Assembly (NCBI GenBank): GCA_900239685.1
Contig: OENT01000721.1
Location: 18,149 to 82,148, forward strand
Source of the DNA: Rotaria macrura
Lineage: Eukaryota; Rotifera; Eurotatoria; Philodinida; Philodinidae
Direction: 5' to 3'
Length of the DNA stretch: 64,000 nt
The translations under genes and the position numbers were made by a program. Shown here piece by piece: positions 52,051-61,415 of the stretch. Below the pieces are notes generated by a model. The model was not told where the DNA came from. It ran no database searches and was given only the letters and a program-made list of their open reading frames with translations. The stretch's first letter is position 1. Each line of letters begins with the position of its first letter.

Positions 52051-52912
52051 CACTGAAAATAAAATAGGCGTAGAATAATAAACCCTTCAAAGGGACTGAT
52101 AAATTTTCATAAACCCTTTCATATACCCTCAAAGTTCATAAATTCTACGATGAGTATATTATACATTGCACTTTCATAAACCCTAAAGGGTTGATGAGTA
52201 GTAATTTACCCTAAAAAGGTATATTAACTTCATAAACCCTTCGGAGAAGGAATTTTTTCTACGGTTTCTTCAAAAGGGTAGATTAATCAACTCTCTTTCG
52301 AAGGGTTTAATGAGGTTCATATACCTTTCAAGGGTAAACCAACCCCCACCCCCAGAATAAAAGGCCATGGCCTTGTATCCTGTCTCCACACCCTCGTTAT
52401 TTTTTGAGTGGCCTTCTATGGAGTTTAAGTTTGAACCAATTATGAATTATTTTTCAATTCATATTGTAATAATTAATTAATAAATTTAATTTAATTCTTT
52501 TGGTATTTTTAATGGAAAAATTCCCCCTTTTGAGTAAAATACACTAAAAACGGTGGAAAACGAAGTCATTTTTTGAAAAAAAACAGCAGAAAAATGAAAT
52601 GATTAGACTAATTATTAAGTAAATAACTAAAAATAATTATTTATATGTAACTAATTATTTAATTCGAGCATAAATTTCTAATAGAGTCGATGAACTTTTT
52701 TCCAGACATAGCCTTCTAATATGGGGTGGCCTTGTACTTTGAGGGGGGAGGGTGGTTATATTACTGCTCATGTAACTTAAAGGGAATATGAAAGCACAAC
52801 GTATAATATACGCGTCGTAGAGTTTATGAACTCTGAGGGTATATGGTAGGGTTTATGAGATTAATAAACCCCTATGAAGGGTTTATTATTCTATGCCTAT
52901 TTTTACAGAGTG
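52051..52912. mobile_element. Palindromic non-autonomous element with AAACCCT/AGGGTTT motifs
   Basis: Left end CACTGAAAATAAAATAGGC and right end (inverted) CACTCTGTAAAAATAGGC both run into TAGAATAATAAACCC. The arms continue for roughly 130 bp (shared blocks around TATACCCTC and GTATATTATAC). The interior is studded with short AAACCCT or AGGGTTT motifs in both orientations, some next to CTTCRAAGG. No reading frame and no clear target-site duplication, so the superfamily is open. It lies between the arms of the 51305-57217 element. Confidence 0.72.
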
Positions 52913-53146
52913 GCTAGCTCTCAGTTTCGTAACCGACAGACTGCACTGGACTAATCTCGTCATAGGAACTTAAATATCTTTCATATGGACAAGAGATTGC
53001 CTCTCATACGTAACTACTGGATTACGCACTTCTCTAATTTAATGATTGAGGCATTAAAGTTCTTTCTCCGAACTCCACCGGCTTCTTTCAATTGTTCTTT
53101 AACTGGACGAGGCTACTCTCCTTGAGCTTTCAGTGGATTCGCTCAT

Positions 53147-53310
53147 AATATGTGCAATACAAGTCATAATTTGTGCTGTTGGAATGTTCATTTGTGTCAC
53201 TGGAGTGACCCTCTGTACCATTGTATTGGCAATTTTTGTTACAGAGATAACTATTTGTGCCATGAAAATGGTGACGTGTGCCACTTGAATGACCAAGTGT
53301 TACAGACAGG
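53147..53310. repeat. Degenerate 21-bp minisatellite (about 7-8 units)
   Basis: Successive units of 21 bases (one of 22) share a core like TTTGTGCCACTGGAATGAC. As 21 is a multiple of three, both strands stay open and read as seven-residue repeats (LCHWNDx-like on plus). Units differ at several positions. No start or splice context suggests it is coding. Confidence 0.65.
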
Positions 53311-53462
53311 CAGACAGATAGACGGACGGACAGACACAGATGAATTTGCGGCCTCTGGATCCTAGCCTTACATTCTAGGGAATGTTACAATGATTTACGA
53401 GATGTCAGTGGAGTTTGTGTGCCTGACATACCAGTGACGCCGATTGTATCAGTGCACCAGTG

Positions 53463-53470
53463 ATACAGTG
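53463..53470. repeat. Left target-site duplication of the hAT element
   Basis: ATACAGTG immediately before the left TIR; an exact copy follows the right TIR at 57084-57091. Eight bases is the hAT standard. Confidence 0.93.
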
Positions 53471-53632
53471 CAGAGCTGCCAACAGGCCAGGCCGGCCTGC
53501 AGGCGCCTGCTGGCCTGCCAGGCGGGCCTGCAGGCCAGGCTGAGTTTTCAGATTTTAGCCTGGCCTGCATCAGGCCAGGCCGAGGATGACCAGGCCACCA
53601 GGCCAGGCCGGTCCGAGGTGCTCAGCCTGGTC
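53471..53632. promoter_or_regulatory. Left subterminal repeat zone of the hAT element
   Basis: Dense, irregularly spaced CAGGCC/GGCCTG hexamers in both orientations, matched by a similar zone at 56929-57083. In hAT elements such as Ac, subterminal short repeats bind the transposase; that role here is inference. Confidence 0.65.
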
Positions 53633-53895
53633 AAAATTGACTTGGAATGATTCGATCTGTTCAATTGTCTACGCTAGATGTCGCTATGACCGGACTCACC
53701 ATTTAGAAAAAAGAAAGGAATTCATGATTGGACTGGATTTATTGCAATGACTATCGCGAAAGATACAATGAAAATGACTAAAACAAAACCAAGACAAGAT
53801 AGTCATTGAATTTTTATCTTTTAGTACGGGAAAATTTGACGACTTAAGTAAAAAGTAAGAGTGAATTTACTCGGTTCTTTTTAGATTGTTCAAAG

Positions 53896-56571
53896 ATGGA
53901 AAATGACGTTATCTACTCAAGTTCGCTGTACGATAAAAAAAATTCATCATCATCATCATCGTCGACTTCGTCATCACCTTCGACTTCATCGTCTATATGT
54001 ACTTCGAAGAATACAAATACTACATCGTCGTCTATCTCGTACAGTTATACATCACCTAATACACATACCAATAGTTCATCCTCACCAGCTGTGATTGCAT
54101 CTATTTTTACGTCATCAGGCAGGAGTGCTTCATCGTCTTCTTCACAATCATCATCATATACGAGCGAACGAATACAATTTTTATTAAGAAATGATAAAAA
54201 ACGATATGATATAATTTCCAACAGTTCAAAGTCAGCTTCAGCTAAGCACTGGCATAGTTTTGGTTTTCCTGCGAAAAAAAATGAAAAAAATGGAATTCTG
54301 GACAGAATTGACGGCTATGCCAGTTGTCGGGATTGTAAAAAAACTTACGTGTACAGTTCAAATAGTGGGACCACTCATTTAAAACAACATTCATGCTTAT
54401 CAAATCAAGATAGAAGTTCCACAAAAGATTCAATGAAACAGACAACGGTAGAGCAAATTGTCAGCATTCGCAAGACATTAACTAAAGATCAATCAAATGT
54501 TATTAAAGATCTGATAGCACGTTGGATATGTACTGATATACGTCCAATTTCTATTATTGATGATGATGGACTTAGAGTGTTGATACAAGAATGTATACGT
54601 CTCGGTAAATATTTTTCTTCTGTATGTCTTATTGTCATAAATATGTGTAGGTAGTCTTTATGGTAATGTAGATGTGAGTGATATTCTTCGTGGTCGAACA
54701 ACTGTATCGAACCATATCTATCAACTTGCTGATTCATCTCGATTGCAAATGAAGTTATTACTTCAAGAACCTTTTGACAACAGATGTTTATCAATATCTC
54801 CGGACTTTTGGATAGACAAGTACCGGCAGATTTCATATCTTGGTGTCACTGCAACATTTGTTGATTGTGATTATCGTTATCATACAATTGATCTTTTTTG
54901 TAGACCATTTGAAGGACCGGACAAAAGCAGTACCAATGTTTTAATTGTATTTTTCACATTTTATTCATAATAATAAACTACTATCGTATTTTTGTTTTTG
55001 TTTCAAGGCATTACAAGCTGAATTAGCACGTTTTGGTATTGATGACTTATTTAAAGTCACAATTGTATGCGATAGGGGTGCTAACTTCTTGAAAGCATTT
55101 CGCTATCATCGTCCTATTTTGTGCTATGCGCACCGGCTTAATAATATACTAAAACGAACGTTTTTTCAACATATCCAACACTCTTCTATCACATCTTCAT
55201 CACTTACATATAATGGTTCTTCGTGTAGCGAAGTGGATGATGATGATGATGACACCTTGAATAGAATTTCAAGGCCAATAAAGAATAAAAAGAAGTTAAC
55301 AGTATCAATTAGAGATATGGAAGAAACAGCTATGACCATTAAGGTTAACGATATACCACCAGCTGCCCAACAAGTGATAAAGACAATAATGGAATGCAAA
55401 GCTTTAGCCAAATACATTAAAAAAGTAAATAGAAAGTAGTAGCTCAGTGAATTTTCATTATATGATTATTTCTCATTTTACACAGAGCGGATTGAATAAG
55501 GAAATCCAAACAGCTGGTGGCAATGCAGTTCATCAAGCAACAAATGTGCGTTGGCTTTCTCTTATTGATTTATTAGAGAGCATACGTATTTCATATACGC
55601 AGATAAAAATAATCTTAAGTCGTCGCAAGCAGCAATCAAGATTAACAATTATTAGCCAAAGTTTATTAGATGATACAGTTCGATTTTTAAATCCATTCAA
55701 ATCAATCATGAAACTTATACAAGCAGGATCAACACCAACACTTTACTTAGTACTACCTTGCACATTAATTCTACGTAAAGTATTGAATTCATTTGAAGAT
55801 TTATTAGACCATGTCAATAAACATGAGTCACGTGAAGAAAAGAAAAGTCAATTAGAAAATAATCAAGAAGTTGATAATTTTTGTGATTATGAAGAAGATG
55901 AAGGTATGTAACAAAAAAGCAATTAACGTATTTAAGTAATTTTGTTAGGTTTACAATATATTCGTGAACGTTCTCTTATTTTATTCTCCAATATGTTGGA
56001 TTTGGATTATAGACACTATTGTGCCACAATACTTCATCCTGATTATCGTACTTTACGTGGTTGCTCAACAGGAGAAAAAATGGCATGTTATAAATACGTT
56101 CGTGAACAATTAAAAATTGTGAATCAAGAAACCATCAGCGAAGACGTTGAATTACAAAAAATTAAACGAACAAAATCTAGTAATTCAACTATGTTAGATG
56201 ATTTCAAAGATGATCCAGAAGCGACTGATTATGATGATCAAAATAGCGACGATGATGATGCCCAGAGCATCGAGTATTCATTACCAATTACGAAATCTGA
56301 CGAATTAAACAAGTACTTAGCGATGAAAATTGACATGAAGGAATACTCTTATAATGTCCTATTATTTTGGAAACGAAATGCTGGTGAGTTTCCATGCCTC
56401 TCCAAAGTAGCAAGACGAACTCATTCAATACCAGCGACAAGTGCTGGAGTGGAGCGTCAGTTCAGCACTGCTGGACTCATATTAAGTGAGAGACGCAACA
56501 GTTTAGATCCGGAACAATTAGACAATATTTTGTCCATTCGTGCGATGGAAATTATGAACGCAAAGCTTTAA
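53896..56571 (+). CDS. hAT transposase with BED zinc finger
   Basis: Exons 53896-54604, 54651-54946, 55008-55424, 55486-55903 and 55949-56571 give 820 residues, with four GT-AG introns of 45-61 nt. A Ser/Thr-rich N-terminus is followed by a BED finger (Cys143, Cys146, His160, His164), which binds DNA. The RNase H-like catalytic core shows SPDFWIDKYRQISYLGVT and CDRGANFLKAF, the usual contexts of the first two catalytic acidic residues, and RWLS further on. An acidic low-complexity insert (DDDDDD) lies in exon 3. The C-terminus has the hAT dimerisation block (PATSAGVERQFSTAGLILS, then LDPEQLDNILSIRAM). The enzyme excises and reinserts the element by cut-and-paste with 8-bp duplications. Length and motif order are normal for the superfamily, and no break is seen. 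Confidence 0.95.
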
Positions 56572-56826
56572 CTATGCGCTACATTTTCTATTCTTTTTTG
56601 GTTTTGTTGAAAAATATGGTGCTTTAGATTTTATATAATTTCGAAATTTTAACTTATCTTTCTTGTATCTTGTAAATATTTTTTTCGTCAACTGTATGAC
56701 AGTGCACATTTATATTGTCAAATAGTGATTGCTTGTTGTATGAAGTGTAAGTGGTGTTCATTCACTGAGTCTATTATTTTAAAACATTTACAACAAGTTT
56801 TTAACAGTATTGCTATTAAGAAAAGA

Positions 56827-56832
56827 AATAAA
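56827..56832 (+). terminator. Poly(A) signal of the hAT transposase gene
   Basis: AATAAA about 255 bases after the stop codon and before the right subterminal repeats. Confidence 0.5.
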
Positions 56833-56928
56833 CAACCACATTAGTTTTTCAACATCGTGACTAAATATTGAAAATAATGGATATAATGTTATGAAAAAAA
56901 GCATCAATTTTCTTTTTAATTTCATATG

Positions 56929-57083
56929 TGCCTGCAGGCCAGGCCAGGCTCGATGGTAGCAGGCCAGGCATCAGGCCAGGCTCAATCATACCAGGCCAGG
57001 CTCCAGGCAGGTCTGGATCAACCGTAGCAGGCCAGGCACCAGGCCAGGCAGGACCGGAAAAAAGTGGCCTGTTGGCAGCTCTG
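56929..57083. promoter_or_regulatory. Right subterminal repeat zone of the hAT element
   Basis: Repeated CAGGCCAGGC-type motifs end in the right TIR. Small open frames across it (56928-57116) are repeat artefacts. Confidence 0.65.
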
Positions 57084-57091
57084 ATACAGTG
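57084..57091. repeat. Right target-site duplication of the hAT element
   Basis: ATACAGTG, identical to 53463-53470. Confidence 0.93.
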
Positions 57092-57217
57092 TTCATCGGT
57101 GTTCCAACGACGTTGATGTAATTGGGATTAATATTTCAGTAGTCAGTGCCACCGAATCTACCAGCCTGCACTGAGCGTCACTGTCAGTGTTCAGTAAACG
57201 CACACCGCACATCCCTA

Positions 57218-58413
57218 ATCTCTACATTATATAGCAATGATCTCATACTTCCTAGATAGAGCTCGTTTATTCTTGGACGAAAATGCTTGAAGCCTCATCT
57301 TGAAACTAATCAACTATTGTCTTTCAAAGATTTTCTATCAATAATTTTCATGAGTAGTTTTTATTAGAGACGTCAGTATCTTATATAACTAAATCTTAGC
57401 TATATCATTCGAAGCAAAGTTATTCCACTAGATACACTTTTTCTATCCATAGAGTTGACTGTTCATGATTATCACTCGAAATTCTATCTTAATATTGCAC
57501 TTCTATGAACTCGATCCCATCCCCCACCTTCTTTCCCACCCGTGCAATAAATGACCTTGATTCTTCTAGGATGGCCAAGCGTAGAAAATTTTCAGCTCAT
57601 CCCATCTACTCTATCTCATTTACAGTCGCAATTTTCAATTAAATAGTTTCTCCAGAAAATCTGAGATTTTAAACATTTGAATGGGATTTCTAGCATTTTA
57701 AAAGGCCAAATCTAGTGTTGAAGTTCATTCTGTAAAGATTATTAAGTGAAGCGTTGAAAAATTGGGCGTATTTTGATGTATGTTCATAGACACTAGCTAA
57801 AGCTTCCACTTTTCAAAAAACAAATTATTTAAAAGAGTCTTCTATTGAACGAAGCAATAGTTTCTACAGTTTCATTTTCTTACTAGATCTTGCCATCATT
57901 AGCTTTTCTAAGAGAAAACTGAAGACGGACTTTAGTGTTTCAGATAGAAATAGGTTTTAAGTATGCTGCAATCAGTGAACGAGTCAGTATTCGTATTCCT
58001 TTCGCAGTTTTTAAAGGGTAAGTTATGTGCATTATGTGTTGCTAGTTTTTGTACAGAATCACGCAAAATTAGCTTTTGATTTCCCAATAATAGTACGCAT
58101 TGGCAAGAATGAATAAACGAAAATGTTCCCATACCATGACACAAGCGTGTTCATATTTTACACACTTTCACCTTTGGTTAGTGAATTTTATTTTGTTAGA
58201 ATCAGTCAAATAATTAAAGAACTTCGAATGATATCTTAATAAGACTCTAAAAGTCGGTTTTCTTTTCATTCAATCGATTGGATGAAACCTAAAAATAGAG
58301 AATTCTGTCGAAAACCTATTCGTCGTTGAATGCATGATTGATCGATAACAAGTCTTCTGTATTTCTTTCAATTTAGACAGCTTCACGTGAAATTTCATTA
58401 AATAATTAGAATA
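57218..58413. other. Upstream region of the GTPase gene
   Basis: No coding exon supported. It separates the transposon nest from the GTPase start and presumably holds its promoter. A TTTTAG just inside the reading frame (near 58429) leaves open that the first codons are really intron, with an untranslated first exon upstream. Confidence 0.4.
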
Positions 58414-60630
58414 ATGATAAAAATTTTAGCCTCAGGTTTTTGTTGCAAATCGCAACGCCTGATTGATGTGTCTTCGGCAAACTTGATTTCACGTTATGCA
58501 ATAAATAAGAAAGGTCGTCTCGGTTCTCTTTACAATGCTTGGGAAGATAATGTGTTGGACATAGAATGTATAATCAATAGTACACCAATCATGATCTACT
58601 CACAAACTCGATGTAAGTTAGTCAAAGGTAATACCGATGAAAGTGAAAATCTCCTTCGAATGATCGATATTGATGTTGAATCACGTATGAGTATAATGTT
58701 AAACATAGCTGGAGTGGAAGGCATAGGTCTAGTGAGAGACTACGATGGGCCTAATGATAGTCTTACTCGTTTCATTTACTTTCATCGTCCGGAAAATCAA
58801 GAGTGTTTACCCGATCACTTGGAAAGAGTTATGAATAATCATTTTCAAAACTTGTCATCTACTTCAGCCACACATATTATTACGGGGATTATACGGGGTA
58901 TCGATGCTGTCATCGTTATACAACTACCTTCTTTAGAAAATATCAAGTTTATCGATGAAACACTGGAAAAAATGTGTGCTTATTTTAGTGGTATACATTC
59001 ATCTCCGTTGACCAGCGACGAACAAGCCATGATAAGTACTCTCAAGCCATTCGTTGATACAAATGAAAACTACATTCATCATCAACAAATTAGCAATTTA
59101 TATGAAATTTACGAGTCCATTCAAAATAAGAATTCTAAGTGGAAGACGATTCCATTATTATACATGCTGCACCCTATTAGAGACTTCTGTCGGAATAAAG
59201 AATTAGAAGATCCTATATTGGTCCAAAATGAAAAAGCACATTTGGAACGAATTGAGGACATAATACAAACTTACTCGATAACATTGAGAAGAGCTACGCT
59301 CTTTTTGAAACAGATCATGGCTAACGAGATGCACAACGAGCTTCATAAGGTTCAACAAGACGTTCATGAAAAATTGGGTAAACTCAAAAGTAGTTTTGCA
59401 AATACAAGAAGACAGCTAGGAATTACTCTCATAAATATTCGCCATGGTAAAGTCGCCATTGATTCACTTGATACTGAACTGGAAATTTTCCGTGCAAAAT
59501 TTTCGGAATCTACGAAAGATCTTGACGTTTGTCTCTTCAATTTGGACGCTAAGATAAAACTTATAATCGATTTAGATAAAAACTATAACTTGACGTATTG
59601 CAATATCGAAAAATTAGAAGAAAAAGAAGACGATGAAAATATTCTCAAAGAAAAACTTCTTTCAATCGCTTGCAGAGAACATATCCAAGTTCTATGTGCC
59701 CGTGATTCATTGAAAGCATCAAACGGACAACTTTGGCTGCACTTATGCCGTCAGTTAAACAAAGAAGATTCGACACGACATGCTCCACTCTATGCTGACT
59801 TTTCTTATTGCACATCAACCTTGTCCAATTTGAAAATATTACCTTCAGCAGACGAACAGTTGCTCCCATCAGAGTCACTACCGACGAGAAGTTCTTGTAG
59901 TGAAATCAATATTTTGTTATTAGGTAAAACTGGTGTCGGAAAATCAACGTTCATCAATTCATTCGTGAATTATCTTTCGTTCGCAACACTCGAACAGGCT
60001 CAAACGGGTAAAGCCATTGTTCTTATACCTGTGCCGTTTCTGATTACCATCAATGATGAATTCGACGATTTTCAGGTGAATTTCGGTGACATTGATAAAA
60101 ATGAGGATCATAAGAATCCAGGGCAATCAGTTACACAAGAGTGCAAGTCGTACGTATTCAATATTGAAAATAGAATGAAACTCCGCATCGTTGACACGCC
60201 AGGGCTCGGTGATACTCGAGGCAGCAGTCAAGACGACATTAATGTTCAGCGTATTTTATCTCATATCATCAATATGTCACACATCAATGCTGTTTGTATC
60301 CTTCTCAAACCTAATGTTTCTCGTCTTAATATCTCGTTTCGATTATGTCTCACAGATTTGTTCGACTTTCTTGGGCCAAATATTAGTGACAATATTATAT
60401 TTTGTTTTACTAATGCTCGATCTACTTTCTTAACACCAGGTAACACAGCTCCGTTGCTAAAAACGTTTCTCGAAGAACGAAAGACCCATCGAATACCGTT
60501 CAATAAGAATAATATGTTTTGCTTCGACAGTGAATCATTTCGATATTTGGCGGCTGCATCTGTATTGCATAACATGTCATTTCACGACTATCAAAAGGAT
60601 GAATACGAACAGAGCTGGACGAAATCATAG
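58414..60630 (+). CDS. Large GTPase with SNTX-type perforin-like N-terminus and AIG1/septin-like G domain
   Basis: A single open frame of 738 codons. Residues about 30-260 have the motif order of the N-terminal MACPF-like module of the stonustoxin family (RLGSLYNAW near the start, ATHIITGIIRG in the middle), known also in non-venom proteins of many animals. A helical, charged region (about 270-480) is likely coiled coil. The G domain follows: P-loop GKTGVGKST (504-512), DTPGLGDTRG (594-603), then CILLKP and FCFTNARSTF, where TNAR (666-669) stands in place of the usual NKxD. Beyond this the frame ends at 60630 because of a break near 60612; the family's C-terminal part continues in another frame to 61415. 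A cytosolic, self-assembling GTPase, perhaps in defence, is the likely role; nothing suggests venom. The break may be real decay or a sequence error. Confidence 0.8.
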   Translation: MIKILASGFCCKSQRLIDVSSANLISRYAINKKGRLGSLYNAWEDNVLDIECIINSTPIMIYSQTRCKLVKGNTDESENLLRMIDIDVESRMSIMLNIAGVEGIGLVRDYDGPNDSLTRFIYFHRPENQECLPDHLERVMNNHFQNLSSTSATHIITGIIRGIDAVIVIQLPSLENIKFIDETLEKMCAYFSGIHSSPLTSDEQAMISTLKPFVDTNENYIHHQQISNLYEIYESIQNKNSKWKTIPLLYMLHPIRDFCRNKELEDPILVQNEKAHLERIEDIIQTYSITLRRATLFLKQIMANEMHNELHKVQQDVHEKLGKLKSSFANTRRQLGITLINIRHGKVAIDSLDTELEIFRAKFSESTKDLDVCLFNLDAKIKLIIDLDKNYNLTYCNIEKLEEKEDDENILKEKLLSIACREHIQVLCARDSLKASNGQLWLHLCRQLNKEDSTRHAPLYADFSYCTSTLSNLKILPSADEQLLPSESLPTRSSCSEINILLLGKTGVGKSTFINSFVNYLSFATLEQAQTGKAIVLIPVPFLITINDEFDDFQVNFGDIDKNEDHKNPGQSVTQECKSYVFNIENRMKLRIVDTPGLGDTRGSSQDDINVQRILSHIINMSHINAVCILLKPNVSRLNISFRLCLTDLFDFLGPNISDNIIFCFTNARSTFLTPGNTAPLLKTFLEERKTHRIPFNKNNMFCFDSESFRYLAAASVLHNMSFHDYQKDEYEQSWTKS

Positions 60631-61415
60631 TTGTTGAGTCGGCTCGTCTACTCAACTTTATTCAGCGATTGAAAAAATATCCAATGAAAACCTGGCAATC
60701 AGTAAAACATGCACGTCTAGAAATACTTTTATTGATCCGACCTATGCTAGAGACCATACGATTCATTCTTCGACACTCCATTTTCATCGAAAAAAAGATG
60801 ACAAACTCACTCGAGTTGCGTGTTCGATCTATCTCTCAGCCATTAAGTCAATGTACAACTTGTGTAAGTCAACCGATTACGTTGAATAATTTCTGGATTG
60901 TTCTTGATCAACCACATAAGAATGGTAAAGAGTTCAACACATGTGAATCCTGCAAGTGCCCATCCAACAAACACGTTCCTATCTATTGTGAGTTATCATA
61001 CGAACTCAGTCCGATTCGTCAATCGAACTATGATTTTGAAAAAATGTTAGATACATTAACACTCGCCAGTGCTGAGTTTGCTCATTTCTTAAGCCAGTAT
61101 GTTGCCTCATATCATGACCAGTTCTTATCTGGTATCATGCAATTTATTGATGAAGAAGAAAATATTTCTCAACAGGATTCCTCACGAGTTTTCAACGCGT
61201 TACTTCTACATAAACTAAACACCTTGAAAATAACATACGAAAAACATCTTCAAGATGTAGCACAACGTCAAGAACACACTACATTGAACAATATCTATGA
61301 GTGGATCGAGCAGATACAAACATTAGCAGTGGTTCGTCAACAAGTATTTGCCGTTCGACAATCACAACTAGAAATAGGAAAACAGCAAGAACAGGAAGTG
61401 CATAGGCCAACATGA
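60612..61415 (+). CDS. C-terminal part of the SNTX-like GTPase, displaced by one frame
   Basis: From about 60612 the coding signal moves to the frame of positions divisible by three and runs to a TGA at 61413-61415. There is no splice site pair or transposon at the switch, so a one-base change is the simplest reading. This part has a helical stretch (ELDEIIVVESARLL), a cysteine block (CTTC, CESCKC and IYCEL), probably metal-binding or structural, and a long helical end rich in Gln and Glu (EEENISQQDSS, KQQEQE). The decayed copy at 47942-50459 shows the matching cysteine block and helical tail, which supports treating both frames as one gene. AATAAA lies at 61511-61516. Confidence 0.72.
   Translation, partial: ELDEIIVVESARLLNFIQRLKKYPMKTWQSVKHARLEILLLIRPMLETIRFILRHSIFIEKKMTNSLELRVRSISQPLSQCTTCVSQPITLNNFWIVLDQPHKNGKEFNTCESCKCPSNKHVPIYCELSYELSPIRQSNYDFEKMLDTLTLASAEFAHFLSQYVASYHDQFLSGIMQFIDEEENISQQDSSRVFNALLLHKLNTLKITYEKHLQDVAQRQEHTTLNNIYEWIEQIQTLAVVRQQVFAVRQSQLEIGKQQEQEVHRPT

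Larger units (their letters stand above)
53471..57083 (+). mobile_element. Complete hAT DNA transposon (3,613 bp)
   Basis: The TIR is 19 bp and perfect (CAGAGCTGCCAACAGGCCA at left, its inverse at right), bounded by the 8-bp duplication ATACAGTG. Both subterminal zones are GC-rich and crowded with CAGGCC/GGCCTG motifs, while the interior is AT-rich. One five-exon transposase gene fills the middle without a stop or frame error, and AATAAA lies at 56827-56832. Perfect TIRs and duplication plus an intact gene indicate a recent, possibly autonomous insertion. It landed in the right arm of the older element. Confidence 0.95.
51305..57217. mobile_element. Old long-TIR element, hAT-like, with later insertions
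   Basis: The left arm (51305-51548) begins TACCGATGTGCGGTGT. The right end (to 57217) is its inverse, ending ACACCGCACATCCCTA. The right arm is split: its inner part is 53383-53470 and its outer part 57092-57217, with a hAT transposon between. With the insertion set aside, the two parts align in order with the left arm over more than 200 bp. The flanks ATATCTAG (51297-51304) and ATCTCTAC (57218-57225) match at 6 of 8 positions. Together with the TAGGGATG-like right end, this suggests an old hAT-type insertion. No transposase of its own is seen between the arms, so it was probably non-autonomous. Confidence 0.7.

Noticed and set aside
53385-53650. Pro/Ala/Gly-rich frames on both strands
   Set aside because: They translate the CAGGCC subterminal repeats and TIR of the hAT element.
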